12,975 nt of DNA from an uncultured Clostridia bacterium (GCA_934271725.1 CAKQSC010000026.1:1-12975); one strand, 5' to 3'. Positions 1 through 5,802 are shown, numbered from the stretch's first letter. Numbers and translations are program-made. The notes: generated from the sequence alone by a model not told the origin.

Positions 1-998
1 AGAAAAAGGACATAAAACAAAGGTTGAGATCGGGCGAAATACAGATACTTTCCGCAACTCACGCCGTGTTGCAAAAAGACGTGGAGTTTAACAATCTTGC
101 CTTTGCCGTATGCGACGAACAGCATCGTTTCGGCGTTTCGCAAAGAAGCAAACTGCTTTCAAAAGGAAATGACGTTTGCGACCTTTTGGTTATGAGCGCG
201 ACGCCCATTCCGAGAACCGTTTCGCTTATTTTTTACGGAGATCTCGACGTAAGCGTTATAAAAGAAAAGCCGAAACAAAGAACCGCCGTACTGACGAGAA
301 TAGTACCCGCTTATAAATACGACGGAATGCTTTCTTATATCGAAAACGAGGCGAAAATCGGACATCAGACGTATTTTGTCTGTCCTAAAATAGAAGAGGA
401 CGAAGAGGGTACGGTGATGAGCGTTACCGAACTTTACGACGGGTTAAAAGCAAAACTTCCTCATCTTAAAATCGCTCTTTTACACGGCAAAATGAAGGAC
501 AAAGAAAAGAACGCCGTTATGACGGCGTTTAAGAACAAAGAGTACGATTGCCTTGTTTCGACCACGGTTATAGAAGTCGGCATAGACGTTGCGGACGCCA
601 CCGTAATGGTTATATACGACGCCGACAGATTCGGGCTTTCGCAGTTGCACCAGTTAAGAGGGCGAGTCGGCAGATCGGATTTGCAAAGTTACTGTTTTTT
701 ACTTACGAATTCGGAGTCGGAGAAATCGCTTGAAAGGCTTAAAGTATTCGTTGATTGCGACAACGGATTCGACATTGCCGACAAAGACTACGAAATGCGC
801 GGTTCGGGTGATTTTTTAGGCGAAAGACAAAGCGGAAAGTTTTTCGGAGAGGTGGGCAATCTCTGTTACGGCGTCGAAACCGTTCTGCTTGCAAAAAAAT
901 TGTGCGACGAAGCGTTTGCAAGCGGTAAAATAGATTCTTCCGTAAGAGAAACGGCATATAAAAAGTATGAAAAATTACAGAATATTTCGTTAAATTGA
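1..998 (+). CDS. recG: ATP-dependent DNA helicase RecG, C-terminal part (5' end outside window)
   Basis: RecG remodels stalled replication forks and branched DNA by ATP-driven translocation on double-stranded DNA. The frame is open to the left edge (first full codon at 3), so about 331 residues of a family near 680-700 aa are visible; the wedge domain and Walker A lie outside. Visible in order: DEQH (motif II) at 114-125, SATPIPRT (motif III) near 195-218, then the second RecA-like domain with LLHGKMKDKEK, TTVIEVGIDV and QLHQLRGRVGR (motifs V and VI, about 560-675). The family-specific segment DYEMRGSGDFLGERQSG follows near 787-837; it corresponds to the TRG translocation region and separates RecG from Mfd and PriA. 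The gene ends with TGA, and the next gene has its own promoter nine bases downstream, so the two are probably separate units. No terminator for recG is evident. Confidence 0.96.
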   Translation, partial: KKDIKQRLRSGEIQILSATHAVLQKDVEFNNLAFAVCDEQHRFGVSQRSKLLSKGNDVCDLLVMSATPIPRTVSLIFYGDLDVSVIKEKPKQRTAVLTRIVPAYKYDGMLSYIENEAKIGHQTYFVCPKIEEDEEGTVMSVTELYDGLKAKLPHLKIALLHGKMKDKEKNAVMTAFKNKEYDCLVSTTVIEVGIDVADATVMVIYDADRFGLSQLHQLRGRVGRSDLQSYCFLLTNSESEKSLERLKVFVDCDNGFDIADKDYEMRGSGDFLGERQSGKFFGEVGNLCYGVETVLLAKKLCDEAFASGKIDSSVRETAYKKYEKLQNISLN

Positions 999-1006
999 AA
1001 AGTTGA

Positions 1007-1035
1007 TTGACTATTGTATTTTTATATGATAAAAT
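1007..1035 (+). promoter_or_regulatory. Sigma-A promoter for the GH78-like gene
   Basis: TTGACT (1007-1012), a 17-base spacer, then TAAAAT (1030-1035) with an extended -10 TG at 1027-1028. Each box matches consensus at five of six positions. Transcription would start near 1042, leaving a leader of about 24 bases that contains GGAG at 1056-1059. A 7-bp inverted repeat, GTTGATT (1002-1008) and AATCAAC (1033-1039), overlaps both boxes and could be an operator. Confidence 0.75.
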
Positions 1036-1065
1036 CAACGTATCGGACTTATTTTGGAGATAAAT

Positions 1066-2703
1066 ATGGATAAATACGTAGACACTATGGTCAGAAGAAA
1101 CGTTTTTGCGAAAAGAATAGTAAAATCGGAAAACGTAGATAACGCGCAGGCATTTTTGGCGGAGAAAGATTTACAAGCGGATTTCGTCGAAAAAAACGTA
1201 ATAACGCTTAATCCGCGAGGATATGTTATTCTCGATTTCGGAAAAGAAATGCACGGCACGGCAAGAATACTTACGAGAAACGTCGAAAATGCCGATAATT
1301 CCGCTTCGGTGAGAATTCGTTTCGGCGAGTCGGTTGCGGAAACGTGTGCCGAACTCGGCGGAAAAAAGAACGCTACGAACGACCACTCGACAAGAGATGT
1401 CGTCGTTCATCTCGTTAATTTTTCGGATATGCAGTTTTGTCAGACGGGATTCAGATTTTTAAGAGTGGACAATCTCGACGATAAGCGTATATTTTTGCAC
1501 ACGATAGTGGCGGTAAGCGTAATGAGAGAGGACGTTCCCGTAGGCGACTTTAAATGTAACGACGATACGGTGAATAAGATTTTCGACGTTGCGTCGTATA
1601 CTCTTCGTCTTAATATGCAGAATTATATATGGGACGGCATAAAGAGAGATCGTCTTGTCTGGATGGGGGATTTGCACCCCGAAACGAAAGCGATAGCGTG
1701 TCTTTACGGCAAAAACGACATAGTTAAAAAATCTCTCGATTTTATAAAAAAGCAATATAGCGTTCCCGACTTTATAAACGGAATGCCCGTTTATTCGCTT
1801 TGGTACATAATCGCTCTTTACGATTACTGTTACGAAACGGGTGATAAAGAGTGGCTTGAAAGCAATCTCGATTATATTTCGGCTATCATAGAACAGTTTA
1901 ACGGTCTGGTGGACGATAACGGCAAATATAACTTTACTTTGTTTTTCGACTGGCCCACGCACGGCAAGCCGGATGCGGAAAAGGGCGTAACCGCGATTAT
2001 GTATACGGCTGTAAACAAAGCGAAAGAGGCTTTTGCGTGTTTCGGCAAAAAACTTGCTCATGCGGACGAGTTGCTTGAAAAAATCGCAAAAAAAGACAAT
2101 ACTTTGGAATGGGCGAAACAATGCGGAGCGTTTTTGGTGTACAGCGGTCTTGTAAAGCCCGAGAAAATGGAAAGTTTTCTGCTTGACGGCGGTGCGAAAG
2201 GTTTCTCTACCTTTATGAGTTATTATATTCTTACGGCAATCGCAATGGCCGGCAACTACAAAGGCGCGCTCGATTGTATGAAAGAATACTATGGCGGTAT
2301 GCTTAAAATGGGGGCAACCTCGTTTTGGGAAGATTTCGATATAGAATGGCTTAACAACGCCGCGCCGATAGACGATTTCGTTCCGGAAGGGAAAAGCGAC
2401 ATTCACGGCGATAACGGCGCATTTTGTTATAAGGGATTCCGCCATAGTCTGTGCCACGGCTGGTCGTGCGGTCCCGTTCATTACCTTCTTCATCGCGTTG
2501 CGGGGTTTGAAGCGTTGGATTTCGGCGCGAAAAAACTTCTTGTGAATCCGCATCTCGACGGACTCGAATACGTCGACGCGACTTTCCCGACGGAGTGCGG
2601 AGCGGTAACGCTTCACGCCGAAAACAGAAACGGCAAAACTTACGCTAAAATAGTTGCGCCGAAAGAAGTCGAGTTGGTTATAGAAAATTGTACAAGGGAA
2701 TAA
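1066..2703 (+). CDS. Compact GH78-type alpha-L-rhamnosidase-like glycoside hydrolase
   Basis: 545 aa, no signal peptide or membrane segment, so probably cytoplasmic and acting on imported oligosaccharides. The ATG at 1066 is chosen because GGAG (1056-1059) lies 6 bases ahead; an in-frame TTG at 1054 falls inside that ribosome site. Layout: an N-terminal beta-sandwich-like part (DFGKEMHG at 57-64, GFRFLRV at 128-134), an (alpha/alpha)6 barrel beginning near 150, and a C-terminal beta domain (NPHLDGL from 494). The segment WDGIKRDRLVWMGD has D190, D195 and D202; this 5- and 7-residue spacing equals that of the catalytic-site aspartates D567, D572 and D579 recalled for Bacillus RhaB. WED with E422 and HGWSCGP (464-470) fit the downstream catalytic glutamate and barrel end. 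Family members often exceed 800 aa, so extra beta domains are missing here. The substrate is inferred only from family; rhamnosidase activity is not proven, and no other rhamnose gene is nearby. Confidence 0.8.
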   Translation: MDKYVDTMVRRNVFAKRIVKSENVDNAQAFLAEKDLQADFVEKNVITLNPRGYVILDFGKEMHGTARILTRNVENADNSASVRIRFGESVAETCAELGGKKNATNDHSTRDVVVHLVNFSDMQFCQTGFRFLRVDNLDDKRIFLHTIVAVSVMREDVPVGDFKCNDDTVNKIFDVASYTLRLNMQNYIWDGIKRDRLVWMGDLHPETKAIACLYGKNDIVKKSLDFIKKQYSVPDFINGMPVYSLWYIIALYDYCYETGDKEWLESNLDYISAIIEQFNGLVDDNGKYNFTLFFDWPTHGKPDAEKGVTAIMYTAVNKAKEAFACFGKKLAHADELLEKIAKKDNTLEWAKQCGAFLVYSGLVKPEKMESFLLDGGAKGFSTFMSYYILTAIAMAGNYKGALDCMKEYYGGMLKMGATSFWEDFDIEWLNNAAPIDDFVPEGKSDIHGDNGAFCYKGFRHSLCHGWSCGPVHYLLHRVAGFEALDFGAKKLLVNPHLDGLEYVDATFPTECGAVTLHAENRNGKTYAKIVAPKEVELVIENCTRE

Positions 2704-2705
2704 AT

Positions 2706-2734
2706 AAAAGGCGGTGAAAACCGCCTTTTGTCTT
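2706..2734 (+). terminator. Rho-independent terminator after the GH78-like gene, abutting the serine dehydratase start
   Basis: Perfect 10-bp stem (2706-2715 with 2720-2729) closed by a GAAA tetraloop, followed by the T-rich TTTTGTCTT. The stem starts two bases after the TAA stop. It ends 12 bases before the next ATG, so it also lies in the leader of any read-through transcript and could act as an attenuator for the serine dehydratase gene. Confidence 0.8.
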
Positions 2735-2741
2735 AAACGTT

Positions 2742-3971
2742 ATGAAAAGTTTAAAAGAATTATATAAAATAGGAAGGGGACCTTCGAGTTCGCATACTAT
2801 GGGGCCCGAGTCGGCGTGCAAAGTCTTTAAGGAAAAGTTTCCCGATGCGGACGAATATAAAGTGTTTTTGTACGGATCGCTTGCAAGAACGGGAAAAGGG
2901 CACATGACGGACAAAGTTATAGAGCAAACTCTCGGAAATCTTAAAGGCGAGGTTATTTTCGATACCCGAAAAGAAGATATTCCGCACCCTAACACGTTCG
3001 ACATGTCGGCATATAAAAACGGCGCGGAAATCGGGCGGTTGAGAGTCATAAGCATAGGCGGAGGCGATATACGGATAGAAGGTGCGAAAGTCGAGGTTTC
3101 TCCCGACGTTTACCCACATAAAAACTTTACGGAAATAGCGGAATATTGCAAACGGGAAAATATAAGGCTTTGCGAATATGCGGACAGATTCGAGGGTGAA
3201 GAGATAAACGACTATTTACGCCTCGTATGGCAAAAAATGCAACGCTCGATAGAAAACGGTTTAAGCAAAAGCGGAATATTAGAGGGCGGTATCGGCGTTG
3301 AGAGGAAAGCCAAAGTTCTTTACGAATCGAAAGTCGAAAACGAAGACGATATAACGAAGGAAAACAGGCTTGTCTGCGCGTTCTCTTTTGCCGTCGGCGA
3401 AGAAAATGCAAGCGCGGGCGAAATAGTAACCGCGCCTACCTGCGGTGCTTCGGGAGTGCTTCCCGCTATTTTGTATTACTATAAACGAAAAAACAAATTG
3501 AACGACGAAAAAATCATAAACGCGCTTAAAGTCGCGGGCATTATAGGCAACGTTGTTAAAACCAACGCGTCCGTAAGCGGTGCGGAATGCGGTTGTCAGG
3601 CGGAAATAGGCACGGCGTGTTCTATGGCGTCGGGCGCGCTTTCCGAAATAAACGGCATGGACATAGATCAGACGGAATATTCGGCGGAAGTGGCTCTCGA
3701 ACATCATTTGGGCTTGACTTGCGATCCCGTGGGCGGTCTTGTTCAGATACCTTGCATAGAAAGAAACGCCGTAGCGGCGATGAGGGCTATAAACGCCGTA
3801 AACCTTGCGACGTTTCTGACGTATTCCCGCAAAATATCTTTCGATATGGTTGTCGAAACCATGTATAAAACGGGCAAGGACATTTCTTGCATGTATAGGG
3901 AAACGTCCGAGGGCGGACTTGCCACCGCATATAAAAATAATAAAAAATCCGTGAAAAGTCTTGACAAGTAA
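2742..3971 (+). CDS. sdaA: Single-chain iron-sulfur L-serine dehydratase (L-serine ammonia-lyase)
   Basis: Converts L-serine to pyruvate and ammonia using a 4Fe-4S cluster that acts as a Lewis acid; cytoplasmic, oxygen-sensitive, links serine breakdown to carbon metabolism. 409 aa versus about 455 in E. coli SdaA. The N-terminal domain opens with KIGRGPSSSHTMGP (9-22), the family hallmark, then YGSLARTGKGHMTD. The catalytic domain has APTCGASGVLPA, KTNASVSGAECGCQ and LGLTCDPVGGLVQIPCIERN. C285, C327 and C338 keep the 42- and 11-residue spacing of the cluster ligands recalled from the Legionella enzyme (C343, C385, C396). The C-terminus ends in a lysine-rich tail without the cysteine that plugs the active site in that enzyme. 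No in-frame start lies upstream before a TGA at 2715, and no ribosome site is visible before the ATG at 2742; a terminator hairpin sits just ahead. Both N- and C-terminal domains are on one chain, unlike the two-gene sdaAA/sdaAB type. Confidence 0.93.
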   Translation: MKSLKELYKIGRGPSSSHTMGPESACKVFKEKFPDADEYKVFLYGSLARTGKGHMTDKVIEQTLGNLKGEVIFDTRKEDIPHPNTFDMSAYKNGAEIGRLRVISIGGGDIRIEGAKVEVSPDVYPHKNFTEIAEYCKRENIRLCEYADRFEGEEINDYLRLVWQKMQRSIENGLSKSGILEGGIGVERKAKVLYESKVENEDDITKENRLVCAFSFAVGEENASAGEIVTAPTCGASGVLPAILYYYKRKNKLNDEKIINALKVAGIIGNVVKTNASVSGAECGCQAEIGTACSMASGALSEINGMDIDQTEYSAEVALEHHLGLTCDPVGGLVQIPCIERNAVAAMRAINAVNLATFLTYSRKISFDMVVETMYKTGKDISCMYRETSEGGLATAYKNNKKSVKSLDK

Positions 3972-3989
3972 TACTATATAAAATATAAT
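3961..3989 (+). promoter_or_regulatory. Perfect-consensus sigma-A promoter inside the end of the serine dehydratase gene
   Basis: TTGACA (3961-3966), exactly 17 bases, then TATAAT (3984-3989). The -35 box is coding sequence for the last residues of the upstream gene, whose TAA is at 3969-3971. The start would be near 3996, about 30 bases before the small gene at 4027. An 8-bp perfect inverted repeat (3984-3991 with 3999-4006) covers the -10 box and start region, a typical position for a repressor site. Confidence 0.8.
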
Positions 3990-4006
3990 ATACCCATAAT
4001 ATTATA
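3984..4006. repeat. 8-bp inverted repeat over the -10 box, possible operator
   Basis: TATAATAT (3984-3991) and ATATTATA (3999-4006) are perfect reverse complements around the 7-base spacer ACCCATA. Because it is pure A/T, chance is a real alternative. Its position over the -10 and transcription start of a perfect promoter makes a regulatory role plausible. The divergently placed ArsR-family gene (4276-4590) is an obvious but unproven candidate binder. Confidence 0.4.
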
Positions 4007-4014
4007 CAAAAAGT

Positions 4015-4020
4015 AAGGAG
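4015..4020 (+). promoter_or_regulatory. Ribosome binding site that points to a TTG start
   Basis: AAGGAG ends 6 bases before TTG at 4027, the ideal distance. In-frame ATG codons at 4033 and 4036 would be 12 and 15 bases away, so TTG is preferred. Either choice gives the same reading frame. Confidence 0.7.
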
Positions 4021-4026
4021 AAATTT

Positions 4027-4203
4027 TTGAAGATGATGTTTATAGTAAACAAGGGGGATGACAAGTTCATAATTACGGAAGACGAAAAGTCTTACAGAAT
4101 CGTGAGAATTGTCAAAGATTTGGTACACGCCGAATACGTTTGCAAGAAAAAGCAGTTCGGCAGTTTTAACGCAATCGTCGGTTTTATAATGTCCGTGTTG
4201 TAG
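4027..4203 (+). CDS. Small protein of unknown function (58 codons, TTG start)
   Basis: I do not recognise this gene. It is supported by a perfect-consensus promoter, a well-placed AAGGAG and codon use like its neighbours. The product is basic and appears beta-rich at the start (MMFIVNKGDDKF, then SYRIVRIVKDLVHAEYV), with one cysteine in EYVCKKK and a hydrophobic C-terminal stretch NAIVGFIMSVL; there is no signal peptide. It stops at TAG (4201), the only TAG among the gene ends in this window. The same frame then stays open for 27 more codons with neighbour-like codon use, to TAA at 4285-4287, running just into the convergent ArsR gene. The alternatives are a genuine 58-aa protein, a recent nonsense mutation in an 86-aa protein, or TAG read-through. 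Confidence 0.6.
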   Translation: MKMMFIVNKGDDKFIITEDEKSYRIVRIVKDLVHAEYVCKKKQFGSFNAIVGFIMSVL

Positions 4204-4275
4204 GCGGACGGTATAAACAAAAACGTCGGTGAAAGCAAACGTTTCGGGAACTCTTATCAGACCGTGTTTTTTCTG
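4204..4275. other. Convergent gap between the small gene and the ArsR gene
   Basis: Contains the open continuation of the small gene's frame after its TAG. A weak nested inverted repeat, AAACGT with ACGTTT near 4220-4243, is followed on the minus strand by a T-rich run, and there is a T6 run at 4267-4272 on the plus strand. Either could end transcription, but neither has a GC-rich stem, so I do not call a firm terminator. Confidence 0.3.
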
Positions 4276-4590
4276 TCAGTAGCCTAAGAAAATCACACTG
4301 CTTAAAAGAATATCGTTTATGTTTTCGTCTTTAAGGGCGTAACGAATATTTTTTCCGTTCCGCTCGGCAATTACGTAACCGTTGTCTTTAAGCGTTTTCA
4401 GTTGGTGAGATACGGTTGTTTGATTTAACGAGAGCGTTTCGGTAATTTCCGTTACGGTAAGAGAGGACAACGACAGGGCGGAAATGATTTTAAGGCGAGT
4501 AGGATCGGACAAAACGGAAAACAGACTTGCCATATCGAATAAGGATTTTTCGGTTGGTATGTATTCTTTCAGTTGAGTTGCAGATAACAT
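4276..4590 (-). CDS. ArsR/SmtB-family winged-helix transcriptional regulator
   Basis: 104-aa dimeric DNA-binding repressor type. SLFSVLSDPTRLKIISAL (about 22-39) is the family's helical core, followed by the helix-turn-helix LTVTEITETLSLNQTTVSHQLKTL (about 44-67) and the wing VIAERNGKNIRYAL. There is no cysteine anywhere, so the ELCVCDL-type arsenic/cadmium site is absent (the aligned segment is SLTVTEI), and the histidine/aspartate zinc site of the last helix is not seen either. The signal is therefore unknown. The start is fixed by AAGGCGGT (4597-4604), 6 bases ahead of the ATG. The gene is isolated from arsenic, zinc or copper genes. It converges on the small gene, and a hairpin separates it from trmO, so it is probably transcribed alone. 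Confidence 0.9.
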   Translation of the reverse strand: MLSATQLKEYIPTEKSLFDMASLFSVLSDPTRLKIISALSLSSLTVTEITETLSLNQTTVSHQLKTLKDNGYVIAERNGKNIRYALKDENINDILLSSVIFLGY

Positions 4591-4596
4591 TTTTTT

Positions 4597-4604
4597 ACCG
4601 CCTT
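4597..4604 (-). promoter_or_regulatory. Variant ribosome binding site of the ArsR gene
   Basis: AAGGCGGT on the minus strand, one base off the ideal AAGGAGGT, 6 bases before the ATG at 4590. It supports this start over later in-frame ones. Confidence 0.65.
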
Positions 4605-4616
4605 GAATATACTTTA

Positions 4617-4645
4617 TTTATATATAGTAGCATAAAAAGTAAAAA
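4617..4645 (-). promoter_or_regulatory. Possible promoter of the ArsR gene
   Basis: On the minus strand TATAAA (4617-4622) follows TTTTTA (4640-4645) with a 17-base spacer. The -10 is good and the -35 poor. The -35 overlaps the outer arm of the trmO terminator hairpin. Other A/T-rich -10-like positions exist here, so the exact site is uncertain, although a promoter is expected between that hairpin and the gene. Confidence 0.35.
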
Positions 4646-4672
4646 CGGACGCAAATAAAAGCGTCCGTTTTT
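4641..4672 (-). terminator. Rho-independent terminator of trmO
   Basis: Perfect 12-bp stem (4641-4652 with 4661-4672) containing ACGGACGC, with an 8-base A/T loop and A5/T5 flanks, so it is functional-looking on both strands. On the minus strand it lies 21 bases past the trmO stop and is followed by TTTTTACTTTTT, the better reading. It separates trmO from the ArsR gene. Confidence 0.85.
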
Positions 4673-4693
4673 CATATCCGACGATATAAGCGG

Positions 4694-5371
4694 TTATTCG
4701 ACGATTATTTCCGTAATTTTTGCGATGCCGTCTTTTACGCAAAACGAAACGTCAAGGTTGCCGTACTTCATTTTATAAACTTCGTCGCCGTCTTTTTTAT
4801 AAGCGGGGCGCGGGTCGTCCGCAATGCAGGCGATAATCGTTTCCTTGTCCGCTTCGCAAATCCCCGAAAAAATCTTTTCGTCATACTCGACGGTAAGTTT
4901 ATAATCGGAGAACTCGTCCGCAAACCCGCCTTTTGCGTCCGGCGCGTAATCCGCGTACGGAATATACGGTTTTATATCGTATACGGGCGAGTCGTTTAAA
5001 ATATCTATGCCCGAAACGAATATCTCGCATTTTTCGTAATCGATTTGCTCGATTTTCGCAAGCGTCAAGCCCAAATTGTTGGGGCGGTAGGGGGAGCGTG
5101 TCGCAAACACGCCCGTGCGAGTGTTCCCGCCCAGCCTCGGCGGTCGGACGGTCGGGGCGGGTAGTTTATTTCTCGCTTTGTCGAACCCGAAAATAATCCA
5201 CAAATGCGAAAAGTTTTCCAGACCTCTAAAAAAATCGGGGTTTTTAAACTCTTTTTCAAATACTATAACGCCCGAAAGCGTTTTTACTCTACCGCTTTGG
5301 CGAGGAATACCGAATTTTTCTTTAAACTTCGTTTCGATATGCGCTATTTTGTTTATTACGATGTTTTCCAT
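4694..5371 (-). CDS. trmO: tRNA (t6A37) N6-methyltransferase TrmO (TsaA/YaeB family)
   Basis: Transfers a methyl group from S-adenosylmethionine to threonylcarbamoyladenosine 37 of threonine tRNAs, tuning decoding of ACY codons. At 225 aa it is close to the 235-aa E. coli protein and looks full length. Motifs: PRQSGRV (23-29), RGLENFSHLWI (49-59), PTVRPPRLGGNTRTGVFATR (73-92) followed by SPYRPNNLG, the SAM-binding and catalytic core, then DIKPYIPYAD (132-141), and DPRPAY (186-191) in the small C-terminal domain. It uses the beta-barrel TrmO fold rather than a Rossmann or SPOUT fold. The ATG at 5371 has no ribosome site; a TATAAT lies 6 bases upstream, implying a leaderless message. The gene is a single unit ended by the 12-bp hairpin downstream. 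Confidence 0.95.
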   Translation of the reverse strand: MENIVINKIAHIETKFKEKFGIPRQSGRVKTLSGVIVFEKEFKNPDFFRGLENFSHLWIIFGFDKARNKLPAPTVRPPRLGGNTRTGVFATRSPYRPNNLGLTLAKIEQIDYEKCEIFVSGIDILNDSPVYDIKPYIPYADYAPDAKGGFADEFSDYKLTVEYDEKIFSGICEADKETIIACIADDPRPAYKKDGDEVYKMKYGNLDVSFCVKDGIAKITEIIVE

Positions 5372-5377
5372 ACACGA

Positions 5378-5406
5378 ATTATAACAAAAATGCCGAAAAT
5401 ATACAA
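5378..5406 (-). promoter_or_regulatory. Promoter of trmO, placed for a leaderless mRNA
   Basis: On the minus strand TTGTAT (5401-5406), 17 bases, TATAAT (5378-5383). Only 6 bases separate the -10 from the ATG, so the normal start site falls on the A of the start codon. There is no ribosome site in the gap or just upstream, which fits leaderless translation. Confidence 0.65.
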
Positions 5407-5680
5407 CGATTTCTTAATAAAAATGTTTTAATATCGCATAAACCGTAATATTTATTTAAAATATTGCATATTATAACGGTAATATTGAATATATACAAAT
5501 ATTTGTAAAATATAAATAAAATTGAAACAATATTTAACCTTAACTTATTTTTGTCGAAATTGTACCTTTTGCAAGCATAAAGGTCATATTTTACTCAAAG
5601 CGAAAGATAATATATAAGCATAAGTTATATATCTTATAAGAACAAAGAATAGCATAATTTAAAAAATCGCGTAAATATTT
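5407..5680. other. Very AT-rich divergent intergenic region
   Basis: No convincing gene is seen between the trmO promoter and the importer promoter. The stretch is very AT-rich with many A and T tracts, which could act as an upstream (UP-like) element or bent DNA for the strong promoter at 5681. The one non-A/T-only symmetry is an imperfect palindrome at 5564-5584, ACCTTT and AAAGGT arms around TGCAAGCA, about 100 bases upstream of the -35. It is a weak operator candidate. Confidence 0.4.
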
Positions 5681-5709
5681 TTGACATTTATTCAATGTTA
5701 GTATATAAT
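5681..5709 (+). promoter_or_regulatory. Perfect-consensus sigma-A promoter of the peptide importer operon
   Basis: TTGACA (5681-5686), exactly 17 bases, TATAAT (5704-5709). Transcription would start near 5716 and give a leader of about 138 bases before the binding-protein ATG. The upstream A/T tracts could strengthen it. This is expected to be a very active promoter unless controlled through the leader or a repressor. Confidence 0.85.
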
Positions 5710-5739
5710 AGTTAAAAATCGACAAGCAAGAAAATTGCG

Positions 5740-5755
5740 AAGAGCGTACGCTCTT
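5740..5755. repeat. Perfect 16-bp palindrome in the importer leader
   Basis: AAGAGCGTACGCTCTT reads the same on both strands. It lies about 25-40 bases after the predicted transcription start and is GC-rich in an A/T-rich setting. It could be a roadblock operator for a dimeric regulator, or the first stem of a structured leader. Confidence 0.65.
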
Positions 5756-5780
5756 TTGTTTGGTCTGGCGACCAAACAAA
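5755..5780 (+). promoter_or_regulatory. Second leader hairpin (11-bp stem, TGGC loop)
   Basis: TTTGTTTGGTC (5755-5765) pairs perfectly with GACCAAACAAA (5770-5780) around the tetraloop TGGC. It directly abuts the 16-bp palindrome, so the two form a tandem structure. It matches no riboswitch or T-box consensus that I recognise. Confidence 0.65.
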
Positions 5781-5802
5781 ACAAACGTTAAACGCTTTGC
5801 GA

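Noticed and set aside
1054..1065. TTG at 1054 as the start of the GH78-like gene
   Set aside because: It lies within the GGAG ribosome site that fits the ATG at 1066, and would itself have no ribosome site.
1459..2616. 385-codon open frame on the minus strand opposite the GH78-like gene
   Set aside because: The plus strand encodes a clear enzyme with catalytic motifs. The minus-strand product has no recognisable domain or ribosome site and is explained by the codon bias of the real gene.
2706..2716. AAGGCGGTG as a ribosome site for an extra short gene before the serine dehydratase
   Set aside because: No start codon follows at a suitable distance, and the bases form the left arm of a perfect terminator stem.
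5407..5680. Small genes or an origin-like element in the AT-rich intergenic stretch
   Set aside because: Short open frames there lack ribosome sites. No DnaA-box cluster or repeated iteron is seen; AT-richness alone is not evidence.
5735..5791. Possible 18-codon leader peptide (TTG start) in the importer leader, ahead of a terminator-like hairpin
   Set aside because: No convincing ribosome site precedes it, its bases are fully used by the two hairpins, and there is no run of a regulatory amino acid. It is not better than chance.
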